Assembly: GCA_022545745.1 (NCBI GenBank) | Contig: JACZQL010000065.1 | Coordinates: 1-6,825 of the forward strand | Source of the DNA: Deltaproteobacteria bacterium | Lineage (GTDB): Bacteria; Desulfobacterota_B; Binatia; UBA9968 | DNA: 6,825 nucleotides | Direction: 5' to 3' | Shown here: positions 1 to 5,298 of the stretch, one piece after another | Numbering within the stretch: position 1 is the first letter of the stretch | Layout: every line of letters begins with the position of its first letter | Made by a program: the position numbers and the translations under genes | Notes under the pieces: model-generated | The model's input: the letters and a program-made list of their open reading frames with translations, nothing else | Database searches by the model: none | Told to the model about the DNA's origin: nothing

Positions 1-689
1 ATGGGAAACCTCTCCATCAGCCCTTCAAAGACGATGGAATGAAAACTTGAGACGACCGGGAGTTTGTTTTTTCCGAACCCAGCCTCTTGCTCGCAGACGT
101 TGGACCAGTCAAATCTTCCCGTACCTGCGTGGACGCAGACAGGCAGGTTGAGTCGACTGGCTTCCTCGTAGAGCGGATAAAAATAGGGGTCGGTGAGCAG
201 CCGGTCCTCGGGTATAGGTCGGGTAAAAAGTGCACAGGCACCGTTGTCCTTGGCCCATCTTGCCTCTGCCAGTGCGTGATCCATATTCAAGAGGGGGAGA
301 ATGGCCGCCCAATGCAGCCGCTTTTCTCCTTTCCGACAGATGTCTACCATCCAGCGGTTGTAGCTTTTGCATAACGCCCGCTCAACTTCAGGGCGGCTAG
401 TGAGGGATCGCAAAAAAAGCGAAGGATAAAGGACCTGCACGTCCACTCCCAATTCGTCCATGTGTCTCAGTCGGACTTCGACATCTTTCATTTCCCGGGA
501 AGCCTCAGGGAATTCTTTGCCAACGTTGCCGCCACGGCCAAATACCTTCCCATCGATTAGCCAGAATTGTCTTCCTGGTGCGGATGAGGAGGTCACGGTC
601 ACTGGCTTAAATTGAGTCTCTGACTCGTCCATATATTCCCAGGTTCGCTCGGTCTCTATTACATGGGTGTCTGCATCGATCGTAGGCAT
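1..689 (-). CDS. Amidohydrolase-2 family metal-dependent hydrolase (ACMSD-like), N-terminal part, cut by left window edge
   Basis: Translating the minus strand from ATG at 689-687 gives 229 codons without a stop, running off the left edge. The start is supported by GAGGGAG at 694-700, four bases upstream. Family marks are visible: residues 4-9 IDADTH near the N-terminus (the D-x-H metal-site strand), VCVHAG at 185-189 (H187, a metal-ligand position), and FHSIVFEGLMERFP at 216-229 (H217), the stretch that carries the catalytic His in ACMSD-like amidohydrolases. These enzymes are TIM-barrel, usually Zn-dependent, and catalyse hydrolysis or non-oxidative decarboxylation of carboxylated aromatic or related substrates. 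Full members are about 320-400 residues, so about a third is missing, including the C-terminal metal-binding Asp. There is no signal peptide, so it is presumably cytosolic. The family is secure; the substrate is unknown. It stands apart from the next gene on its strand by about 180 bases. Confidence 0.88.
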   Translation of the reverse strand, partial: MPTIDADTHVIETERTWEYMDESETQFKPVTVTSSSAPGRQFWLIDGKVFGRGGNVGKEFPEASREMKDVEVRLRHMDELGVDVQVLYPSLFLRSLTSRPEVERALCKSYNRWMVDICRKGEKRLHWAAILPLLNMDHALAEARWAKDNGACALFTRPIPEDRLLTDPYFYPLYEEASRLNLPVCVHAGTGRFDWSNVCEQEAGFGKNKLPVVSSFHSIVFEGLMERFP

Positions 690-721
690 AAAACTCCCTC
701 ACCGTGACCCAAATTTGACTC

Positions 722-751
722 AACTTACACTATTTTTGCGGATTTTGACAA
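722..751 (-). promoter_or_regulatory. Possible sigma-70-like promoter of the amidohydrolase-2 gene
   Basis: On the minus strand TTGTCA (751-746, five of six matches to TTGACA) is followed after 18 bases by TAAGTT (727-722), a poor -10 box. It would start transcription about 25-30 bases before the amidohydrolase start codon. The -35 box and the bases after it (TTGTCAAAATCCG) closely match those of the clpS promoter further right. The weak -10 box makes this tentative. Confidence 0.3.
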
Positions 752-823
752 GCAGTGGCTAACGTAGAAATCAAAGGGCCTGAGAGGTTATCCCAAGCCC
801 TTCTTGGAGATATGATTAATTGA

Positions 824-844
824 GCTGCCCTGACTTGGGGCAGC
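824..844 (-). terminator. Hairpin downstream of the arginine-rich protein gene, possible weak terminator
   Basis: GCTGCCC (824-830) and GGGCAGC (838-844) form a perfect 7-bp stem with a 7-base loop, 28 bases past the stop codon of the arginine-rich gene on the minus strand. The bases after the stem (TCAATTAATC) are AT-rich but not a real U-tract, so efficient intrinsic termination is doubtful. A second, 5-bp stem (793-797 with 803-807) follows. Either could simply protect a 3' end. Confidence 0.35.
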
Positions 845-872
845 ATGGGAGACCGGTAGCTGGGAGAGGGTC

Positions 873-1478
873 TTACTTGCCTCGGCGACCAACTCTACGC
901 TGGCGTCTCTGCTGGGCGCGGCCTTGCCTGTTTTCACGCCTTCCCTGCATCCTGTCGCGCCTGCCATCCCGTCTGGCCTGCATGTGCTCGCGCCGGTTCT
1001 CTCGTTTATCTTGTAAGTTGTCACGCCTGTGCTCACGCCTAACCTGTACATGTTCGCGTCTGTTCTCACGCCTGTCCTGAATCCTGTCATGCCAGCGCTC
1101 ACGTTGTTCTTTGACATGTTCTCTTCTGTCTTCACGTTTGTCCTGCCAATACTCGCGCTTGTCCTCACGCCCTTCCTGGGCATTCTCACGTCTCTGCTCG
1201 CGTCTGTCCTCAATTCGCTCACGTCTGGCCTCACGCCTTTCCTTGCGGCGTTCACGTCTTTCCTTTAAGTACTCACGCCTCTGCTCGTATCTTTGACGGA
1301 TTTCATCGGCCCTCTCTGGGTGCCGTTGAATCATCTGCTCCATTCTTTCCTGAAGCCTATACTCACGCTCCTCTCCACTCATCTCCAGTTCCGATCTTCC
1401 TTCGAAGACCTGCGCCCAAAGGGGCACGCCAGAAAGCATGAATAGGGCTGTAAACAATGAAATTAACCAAGGTCTCAT
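873..1478 (-). CDS. Secreted arginine-rich protein made of 11-residue repeats, function unknown
   Basis: A 201-residue protein. The start is fixed by a consensus AGGAGG (1484-1489) five bases before the ATG. Residues 1-22 are a signal peptide (Arg2, hydrophobic core LISLFTALFMLSGV, likely cut after WA22), so it should be exported. Residues 24-73 are a charged linker. Residues 74-194 are eleven consecutive 11-residue units, roughly R-R-E-x-hydrophobic-Q-D-R-R-E-N. The fifth position is I, A, W, V, I, V, L, M, M or A in ten units. Eleven residues equal three helical turns, so this predicts one long straight helix with a single hydrophobic stripe. The repeat domain has 44 Arg and 5 Lys against about 30 Asp/Glu, and acidic residues fade to none in the last unit, leaving a very basic tail (RVGRRGK). 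No Cys and no enzyme motif are visible. It could bind an anionic surface, nucleic acid or polymer, or be a hendecad coiled coil or single alpha helix; that is inference. Confidence 0.82.
   Translation of the reverse strand: MRPWLISLFTALFMLSGVPLWAQVFEGRSELEMSGEEREYRLQERMEQMIQRHPERADEIRQRYEQRREYLKERRERRKERREARRERIEDRREQRRENAQEGREDKREYWQDKREDRREHVKEQRERWHDRIQDRRENRREHVQVRREHRRDNLQDKRENRREHMQARRDGRRDRMQGRRENRQGRAQQRRQRRVGRRGK
897..1259 (-). repeat. Eleven tandem 33-bp units encoding 11-residue helical repeats
   Basis: The 363 bases coding for residues 74-194 of the arginine-rich protein divide into eleven units of 33 bp with no length change. On the plus strand most units begin with CTCACG or a close variant (CTCGCG, TCACGT). 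The unit sequences are related but not identical, which fits old tandem duplication followed by divergence under selection for the amino-acid pattern. Because 33 is a multiple of three, stop-free stretches in other frames recur in every unit, which explains several long spurious reading frames here on both strands. Confidence 0.85.
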
Positions 1479-1578
1479 AAATTCCTCCTATAAAATAAAT
1501 TAATGCCTGAAGGGGGATGGTTTCTCGTGCTTTGGGGCTTTGTCCTGATCACAGAGTTGATTTACGGATTAGTGTTGC

Positions 1579-1935
1579 TTATTCAGCCTCAGACATGGTG
1601 CCGAAAGAATCCGGTTCCGAGTAGTCCGATGACTTGCTAGACTTCGCTCGTTGCGTAAATAGGTGCTTGCGTAGGTAGCTCAAGTGGAGCAACCCAAATA
1701 TAACGAGGCCGGAAACCGTGTATATAACGATCGTGTTCTCTGAGACTACGCTGGAGGTGGAGAGTGTTGATAAAAGGCTCTTGAATCCCCAGTAGTAGGC
1801 AAAGCTGAAGGTATTCACAAGGCAGGATTCTGCCAGACGCATCAAGGTAAAAAAGGTAACAAGCAGCATGTAACAGACGGTTTCTAAGGGGGTTACGATA
1901 CTGCCGCTGTCAAAAATTCCTTGAAATATCTCCAT
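1579..1935 (-). CDS. Small hypothetical membrane protein with two or three membrane segments
   Basis: A 118-residue product that I do not recognise. Residues about 15-32 (a stretch including CYMLLVTFFTLM) and 68-87 (TIVIYTVSGLVIFGLLHL) look like membrane helices; 36-55 is moderately hydrophobic and could be a third. After the last helix comes a basic stretch (YLRKHLFTQRAK, 87-98), then a polar Ser/Asp/Glu-rich tail to the end. By the positive-inside rule the C-terminus would be cytoplasmic. There is no convincing Shine-Dalgarno at a normal distance before the ATG; GAGGG lies about 20 bases upstream, and no in-frame alternative start exists nearby. The hydrophobic pattern argues for a real gene, the weak start against. 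It sits between two other minus-strand genes for envelope-directed products, separated by 100 and 173 bases, so co-transcription is uncertain. Confidence 0.55.
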   Translation of the reverse strand: MEIFQGIFDSGSIVTPLETVCYMLLVTFFTLMRLAESCLVNTFSFAYYWGFKSLLSTLSTSSVVSENTIVIYTVSGLVIFGLLHLSYLRKHLFTQRAKSSKSSDYSEPDSFGTMSEAE

Positions 1936-1980
1936 GGCGATGGACGCATTGCAACCCTCGTGCCATCTGAGTCCAGGATC

Positions 1981-1995
1981 CTTAGAGTCTCTAAG
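1981..1995. promoter_or_regulatory. Perfect 15-base palindrome upstream of the small membrane protein gene, possible operator
   Basis: CTTAGAG-T-CTCTAAG is a perfect inverted repeat with 7-base arms around one central base, 46 bases upstream of the membrane-protein start codon. It lies in the 173-base gap between that gene and the lipoprotein gene. Its symmetry and position suit a dimeric repressor or activator site. No clear promoter hexamers were found beside it, and such a palindrome could occur by chance. Confidence 0.3.
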
Positions 1996-2108
1996 TTGTT
2001 GAAAAGGTGGGTGATTGTGTTGGTCGAGGGGGGATGGGGCCCAACTAAAGAATTAACAAATACTTACAAATCGAGGGATGTTTACATTCCGCGGTAGTCT
2101 AACGTGCA

Positions 2109-2324
2109 TTATTTTAGCAAGTCCAGTTCCTTCTCCCTGTTCTGATGAGACATCTTTTGAATATCCGCCAGTGACTTTTTTGCGCTTTCGTATATCTTAA
2201 ACTCCCTTGTTACGACTTCTTCCACGGTATCTCTTACTTTGCTCTCTTCGTCCGGTCCGCCACATGAAGTGATGATCAGGGCTAATGCCAGAAACCCAAG
2301 CCTATTCAAGGTTGTTCCTTTCAT
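2109..2324 (-). CDS. Small lipoprotein (71 residues), function unknown
   Basis: The product begins MKGTTLNRLGFLALALIITSC: a short basic n-region, hydrophobic core, then lipobox I18-T19-S20-C21. Signal peptidase II would leave a 51-residue lipoprotein. The residue after Cys is Gly, not Asp, so in a Gram-negative cell it would normally be sorted to the outer membrane. The mature part is acidic then mixed-charge (EESKVRDTVEEVV through REKELDLLK) and likely one amphipathic helix or short coiled coil. A frame extending 26 codons further upstream exists, but GAGGTA at 2331-2336 sits six bases before the ATG at 2324-2322, and the lipobox geometry fits only this start. It resembles the general class of tiny entericidin-like or coiled-coil lipoproteins, but I cannot name a family. 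It is the first minus-strand gene left of the divergent intergenic region. Confidence 0.72.
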   Translation of the reverse strand: MKGTTLNRLGFLALALIITSCGGPDEESKVRDTVEEVVTREFKIYESAKKSLADIQKMSHQNREKELDLLK

Positions 2325-2330
2325 TGCATT

Positions 2331-2336
2331 TACCTC
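2331..2336 (-). promoter_or_regulatory. Ribosome binding site that decides the lipoprotein start
   Basis: On the minus strand GAGGTA ends six bases before the ATG at 2324. This selects the 71-residue lipoprotein start over the ATG 78 bases further upstream, which would bury the signal peptide. A second ATG at 2329-2327 is out of frame and stops after two codons. Confidence 0.7.
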
Positions 2337-2472
2337 GCAAATTTTCTTGTGGGAGTTTGTCTCTCTCTCAGCTTTTACCATTATATAATAACTAGCTTTC
2401 AAGGGCTATTTGGGGGGGGTGGTAAAGATCTCTGGATTTTATGCTGCTATTTTGCTACCCGATGGAGATGTG

Positions 2473-2525
2473 CCAGGCCATGGCCACCTCTGCTTGGGGG
2501 GGGCCATGGCCCTGGTTTAATTTTT
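2473..2525 (+). terminator. Rho-independent terminator-like hairpin in the leader of the hydrolase/ilvD operon, candidate attenuator
   Basis: CCAGGCCATGGCC (2473-2485) pairs with GGCCATGGCCCTGG (2502-2515): 13 base pairs with one bulged C (2510) and a 16-base loop, followed directly by TTTAATTTTT (2516-2525). This is the form of an intrinsic terminator for plus-strand transcription. The minus-strand side has no T-tract, so it is not bidirectional. No plus-strand gene precedes it in the window; the next coding start is about 10 bases later. It would therefore stop or regulate transcripts heading into the hydrolase gene. Each arm contains the 10-base palindrome GGCCATGGCC, so a paired operator is an alternative reading. 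Confidence 0.65.
2494..2521 (+). promoter_or_regulatory. Alternative reading: weak promoter overlapping the hairpin and G-tract
   Basis: TTTAAT (2516-2521) matches five of six bases of TATAAT, and TTGGGG (2494-2499) lies 16 bases upstream as a poor -35 box (three of six). If used, transcription would begin near 2528, after the hairpin, and the operon would have almost no leader unless translation starts at 2587. The run of eight G would then extend from the -35 box into the spacer. This competes with the attenuator reading and is weakly supported. Confidence 0.2.
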
Positions 2526-2531
2526 GGTGAT
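2526..2531 (+). promoter_or_regulatory. Ribosome binding site favouring the start at 2536
   Basis: GGTGAT matches the 3' half of the full anti-16S complement (AGGAGGTGATC) and ends four bases before ATG 2536, the spacing expected for that half. It is too far from ATG 2545 and lies inside a TTG start at 2524. A later in-frame ATG at 2587 has GGAA at 2577-2580 and remains possible. Confidence 0.45.
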
Positions 2532-2535
2532 ATGG

Positions 2536-3567
2536 ATGTTGATCATGTGTGATTTTGCTGCTGATGCGGAAGCTGCGGAAAAGCTCATGGTGGGGCGGAC
2601 CCTCACTCTGGAGCGCGTGCGCGAGCTCAATGCCAAGGACTATTTCTATCAGATGCTCAAGGATAATCCGGAGATGCTCAAGATCTATCCGGGCATCGAA
2701 AATGAGATCCTACAGGGGGCCATTGATTGCCATATCCATGCCTATCCCGACTTTGTCTATCGTTCCCAGGACATGATACAGGTCGCCCTGGAGGCTTCTA
2801 AGGCGGGCATGCGGGCGGTTGCCTTTAAAGATCATTGGAACATCAGCTGCAGTTCCGCCTATCTGGTCCAGCGCCATGTTGATTTCTTGCTCGAGCGCGG
2901 GGAAATCGAACGCCGGGTAGAGGTGTACGGCGGTGCGGGGACCTGTCATGGGATGAACCCCGATTATATCCGTGTGGCCCTTCAGTACCCGAATTTCAAG
3001 ATGATCTGGTTTCCCACCTTTACCTCACTGGGTTTTTGGCGTGGCGCAGGTCATCCCGACAGGGGGGGCGTCAGGTTAGTGGGTGAAGACGGTGAGGTGT
3101 TACCGGAGGTGGTGGAGATTATGAAGATGGCGGTGGAGAAAAAAGTTGGCATCGGATTTGGCCACACCGATTTTAAAGAGTTGCTGCCGCTCGCCAAAAA
3201 GGCCAAGGAGCTTGGTGTTCGTGCCACCCTGGATCACCCGCTGCTGGAACTGAACAAACTCCTCCTGGACGAGATGAAGGAACTGGCGGAGCTGGGGGTC
3301 TATGTGGGCACCTTTTGCCAGCCCATGATCCCAAGTCTCTACCAACCGGTGGCCGATCCCATGGAGACCATCCACACCATCAAAGAAATCGGACCGGAGC
3401 GCTGTATTATTGGAAGCGACTTCGGGCAGGTGCTCCATATGGACGCCATTGATGGTATGCGCGTTTTCATCCGCGCCCTGCTGGCCTACGGGATCAAGCC
3501 CGAGCAGGTGAAGATGATGCTCAAGGATAATCCGGCCAAGCTCATGTGGTTGGATGAGTCAGCGTAA
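2536..3567 (+). CDS. DUF6282-like metal-dependent hydrolase of the amidohydrolase superfamily
   Basis: From ATG 2536 the protein has 343 residues. The first strand carries IDCHIH (D64, H66, H68), the classic HxH metal motif. It is followed by FKDH at 97-100 (K98, H100), CHG (H138), GFGHTD at 207-212 (H210), LDHP at 232-235 (H234) and IIGSDFGQ with D295, the usual final metal-binding Asp. The order fits a TIM-barrel metal hydrolase, and the overall pattern recalls the DUF6282 family. The C-terminal [12 protein letters not shown] is the typical closing helix of such proteins. There is no signal peptide, so it is cytosolic. The substrate is unknown; a cyclic amide, lactone or ester is possible by superfamily analogy. 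The start is uncertain: TTG 2524, ATG 2536, 2545 and 2587 are all in frame. It is the first gene of the plus-strand block, 20 bases before the IlvD-type gene, and sits just behind a terminator-like hairpin. It is not similar in detail to the amidohydrolase-2 gene at the left edge. Confidence 0.85.
   Translation: MLIMCDFAADAEAAEKLMVGRTLTLERVRELNAKDYFYQMLKDNPEMLKIYPGIENEILQGAIDCHIHAYPDFVYRSQDMIQVALEASKAGMRAVAFKDHWNISCSSAYLVQRHVDFLLERGEIERRVEVYGGAGTCHGMNPDYIRVALQYPNFKMIWFPTFTSLGFWRGAGHPDRGGVRLVGEDGEVLPEVVEIMKMAVEKKVGIGFGHTDFKELLPLAKKAKELGVRATLDHPLLELNKLLLDEMKELAELGVYVGTFCQPMIPSLYQPVADPMETIHTIKEIGPERCIIGSDFGQVLHMDAIDGMRVFIRALLAYGIKPEQVKMMLKDNPAKLMWLDESA
2652..2671 (+). repeat. 20-base direct repeat, copy 1, inside the DUF6282-like gene
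   Basis: The 20 bases beginning GATGCTCAAGG and ending AATCCGG are identical to 3516-3535, 864 bases downstream. Both copies are in the same reading frame and encode M-L-K-D-N-P. The second copy is the conserved C-terminal helix motif; the first lies before the catalytic domain. Confidence 0.7.
3516..3535 (+). repeat. 20-base direct repeat, copy 2, inside the DUF6282-like gene
   Basis: Exact copy of 2652-2671 in the same frame. Recombination between the copies would remove 864 bases (288 codons), including all visible metal-binding motifs, without a frameshift. Chance convergence of a frequent residue motif with common codons is the simpler explanation. Confidence 0.7.
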
Positions 3568-3587
3568 CCGACCAGGAAAGGAAATCC

Positions 3588-5282
3588 ATGGCTCAAGACC
3601 TTAAGAAACACAGCCGTGCAATCACCGACGGGCCAGACCGGGCACCGGCAAGGGCAATGCTCAAGGGAGTAGGTTTTACCGATCAGGACCTAGCCCGTCC
3701 ACTGGTGGGTGTCGCCAACACTTGGATCGAGGTAATGCCCTGCAATGTTCACCTGCGTCGGCTCTCGGCAAAGGTGAAAGAGGGAATCCGGGCCGCAGGT
3801 GGAACCCCCATTGAATTTAACACTGTGGCCATATCCGACGGCATTTCGATGGGGACTGAAGGAATGAAGGCCTCACTGGTTAGCCGGGAGGTCGTGGCCG
3901 ATTCCATCGAGCTGGTCATTCGGGGTCACCTCTTTGACGCCGTGGTGGCGCTGTCCGGCTGTGATAAGACGATCCCCGGCACCGTTATGGCGCTGGCCCG
4001 TTTGAACCTTCCTTCTTTGATGCTCTATGGGGGCTCCATTATGCCGGGAAGATTCCGTGGCAAGGATGTGACGATTCAGGATGTCTTTGAAGCGGTGGGG
4101 GCACATGCGGCCGGCAAGATGTCCGATGCTGATCTAAAAGAGCTCGAGGAACAAACCTGTCCGGGACCTGGTGCCTGCGGCGGGCAGTTCACTGCCAATA
4201 CCATGGCGACCGCCTTCGAGATGATGGGAATATCACCCATGGGCAGCGCAAGCATTCCCGCCATGGATACCCGAAAAGACGATGCCGCCTTTAGCGCGGG
4301 TCAGCTCGTAATGCAGCTCTTGGAGCAAAACCTGACTGCCAAAGACATCATCACTAGGCCGGCCCTCGAAAACGCCATTGCGGCCATCGCGGCCACGGGC
4401 GGCTCCACCAATGGAGTGCTGCATCTCTTGGCCGTTGCCCGTGAAGCAGGGGTGCCTCTGGTCATCGATGATTTTGACCGAATTAGTGCGCGCACCCCTC
4501 TACTTGCCGATCTCAAACCGGGCGGGCGATTTGTGGCCACAGATCTTTACCGCGCGGGCGGTGTTCCACTGGTTGCCAGACGGCTCTTGGAAGGCGGGTT
4601 GCTCAACGCTAACGCCATGACGGTTACCGGTCGCACCATTGGTGAAGAGGTTAAGAATGCCAGTGAGTCCCCAGGTCAGGAGGTTGTCCTTCCCCTCTCA
4701 AAGCCGCTGAAGCCTACGGGGGGACTGGTTATCCTGAAGGGGAACCTGGCGCCTGAGGGGTGTGTGATTAAGGTGGCCGGTCATGAAAGGGTGAAGCATC
4801 GCGGACCGGCCCGTGTCTTTGACCGTGAAGAAGACGCCTTCCAGGCCGTACAGACGGGAAAGATTCAGACCGGTGATGTGGTTGTCATTCGTTACGAAGG
4901 ACCCAAGGGAGGTCCAGGGATGCGCGAAATGCTTGCGGTCACAGCTGCCCTGGTGGGTGCGGGCCTGGGAGATTCCGTGGCCCTGCTCACGGACGGCCGC
5001 TTCTCCGGTGCAACCCACGGGCTCATGGCGGGCCACGTGGCCCCGGAGGCGGCCCATGGAGGGCCCATCGCAGCCCTGCGGGACGGCGATATGGTCGCCT
5101 TCGATGTCGAGGGTCGTCGCCTAGACGTAGAGCTCTCGGACACTGAGATCCAGTCACGGCTCGGCCAGTGGACCCCTCCAAAGCCGCGTTATGTGAGCGG
5201 CGTCATGGCGAAGTATGCACAGCTCGTCTCGTCTGCAGCCGACGGGGCGGTGACGGGATTCAACAGCAACGAGGGTCGGTGA
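3588..5282 (+). CDS. ilvD: Dihydroxy-acid dehydratase (IlvD/Edd family iron-sulfur dehydratase)
   Basis: 564 residues, full length for IlvD (about 550-570). The ATG is preceded by AAGGA (3578-3582), five bases away. Family marks in order: MPCNVHLR with C52; [20 protein letters not shown] (82-100); GCDKTIPG with C125, D126 and K127, the lysine that is carbamylated to bind Mg; [10 protein letters not shown] with C197; GGPGMREML (441-449); [11 protein letters not shown] with S473, the proposed catalytic base. C52, C125 and C197 occupy the three cluster-ligand positions. IlvD converts 2,3-dihydroxy-isovalerate and 2,3-dihydroxy-3-methylvalerate to 2-keto acids in valine, leucine and isoleucine synthesis. 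Sequence resemblance is to true IlvD, but sugar-acid dehydratases share this fold and motifs. The neighbours here are hydrolases rather than ilvB, ilvN, ilvC or ilvE, so a catabolic paralogue is possible. It sits 20 bases after the DUF6282-like gene, and its stop codon overlaps the ribosome site of the next gene. Confidence 0.93.
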   Translation: MAQDLKKHSRAITDGPDRAPARAMLKGVGFTDQDLARPLVGVANTWIEVMPCNVHLRRLSAKVKEGIRAAGGTPIEFNTVAISDGISMGTEGMKASLVSREVVADSIELVIRGHLFDAVVALSGCDKTIPGTVMALARLNLPSLMLYGGSIMPGRFRGKDVTIQDVFEAVGAHAAGKMSDADLKELEEQTCPGPGACGGQFTANTMATAFEMMGISPMGSASIPAMDTRKDDAAFSAGQLVMQLLEQNLTAKDIITRPALENAIAAIAATGGSTNGVLHLLAVAREAGVPLVIDDFDRISARTPLLADLKPGGRFVATDLYRAGGVPLVARRLLEGGLLNANAMTVTGRTIGEEVKNASESPGQEVVLPLSKPLKPTGGLVILKGNLAPEGCVIKVAGHERVKHRGPARVFDREEDAFQAVQTGKIQTGDVVVIRYEGPKGGPGMREMLAVTAALVGAGLGDSVALLTDGRFSGATHGLMAGHVAPEAAHGGPIAALRDGDMVAFDVEGRRLDVELSDTEIQSRLGQWTPPKPRYVSGVMAKYAQLVSSAADGAVTGFNSNEGR

Positions 5283-5286
5283 GGAG
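5281..5286 (+). promoter_or_regulatory. Ribosome binding site of the exported hydrolase, overlapping the ilvD stop
   Basis: GAGGAG begins within the TGA stop codon of ilvD (5280-5282). The in-frame TTG at 5287 touches it and cannot be its start; ATG 5299 lies 12 bases on, slightly long but acceptable, and gives a proper signal peptide. The overlap suggests translation of the two genes is linked. Confidence 0.6.
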
Positions 5287-5298
5287 TTGAGCATCGCA

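Larger units (their letters stand above)
2325..2535. other. Divergent intergenic region with two runs of eight G
   Basis: This 211-base gap separates the minus-strand and plus-strand gene blocks, so promoters for both should lie here. An AT-rich core, TTATATAATA at 2381-2390, contains TATAAT on the plus strand (2384-2389) and TATAAT on the minus strand (2385-2380). Neither has a good -35 box at 16-18 bases. Runs of exactly eight G occur at 2412-2419 and 2496-2503. The right end is occupied by the terminator-like hairpin described separately. No convincing gene was seen in the gap. Confidence 0.6.

Noticed and set aside
788..1255. 155-codon minus-strand frame overlapping the arginine-rich gene in another frame
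   Set aside because: It has no signal or family pattern and no better ribosome site than the 201-residue frame, which has AGGAGG and a signal peptide. It stays open because the 33-bp repeat propagates stop-free codons in every frame.
1029..1268. Plus-strand hydrophobic 79-codon frame that looks like a membrane peptide
   Set aside because: It is the complement of Arg/Glu-rich repeat codons, which read as Leu, Thr, Val and Pro on the other strand. No start signal was seen, and its periodicity is fully explained by the 33-bp array.
2415..2422. GGGTGGTA resembling the start of the T-box core (AGGGTGGNACCGCG)
   Set aside because: The second half of the core is absent, the match is within a G homopolymer, and it lies over 50 bases from the terminator instead of forming its 5' arm. 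No specifier stem was recognised.
2349..2552. 67-codon plus-strand frame in the divergent region, considered as a leader peptide for attenuation before ilvD
   Set aside because: It has no cluster of Ile, Val or Leu codons, no ribosome site, and crosses the hairpin and both G-runs; composition is not protein-like.
4698..5057. Antisense and alternative frames of 80-120 codons inside ilvD
   Set aside because: All are overlapped by the unmistakable IlvD motifs in frame with ATG 3588; high GC content keeps other frames open.
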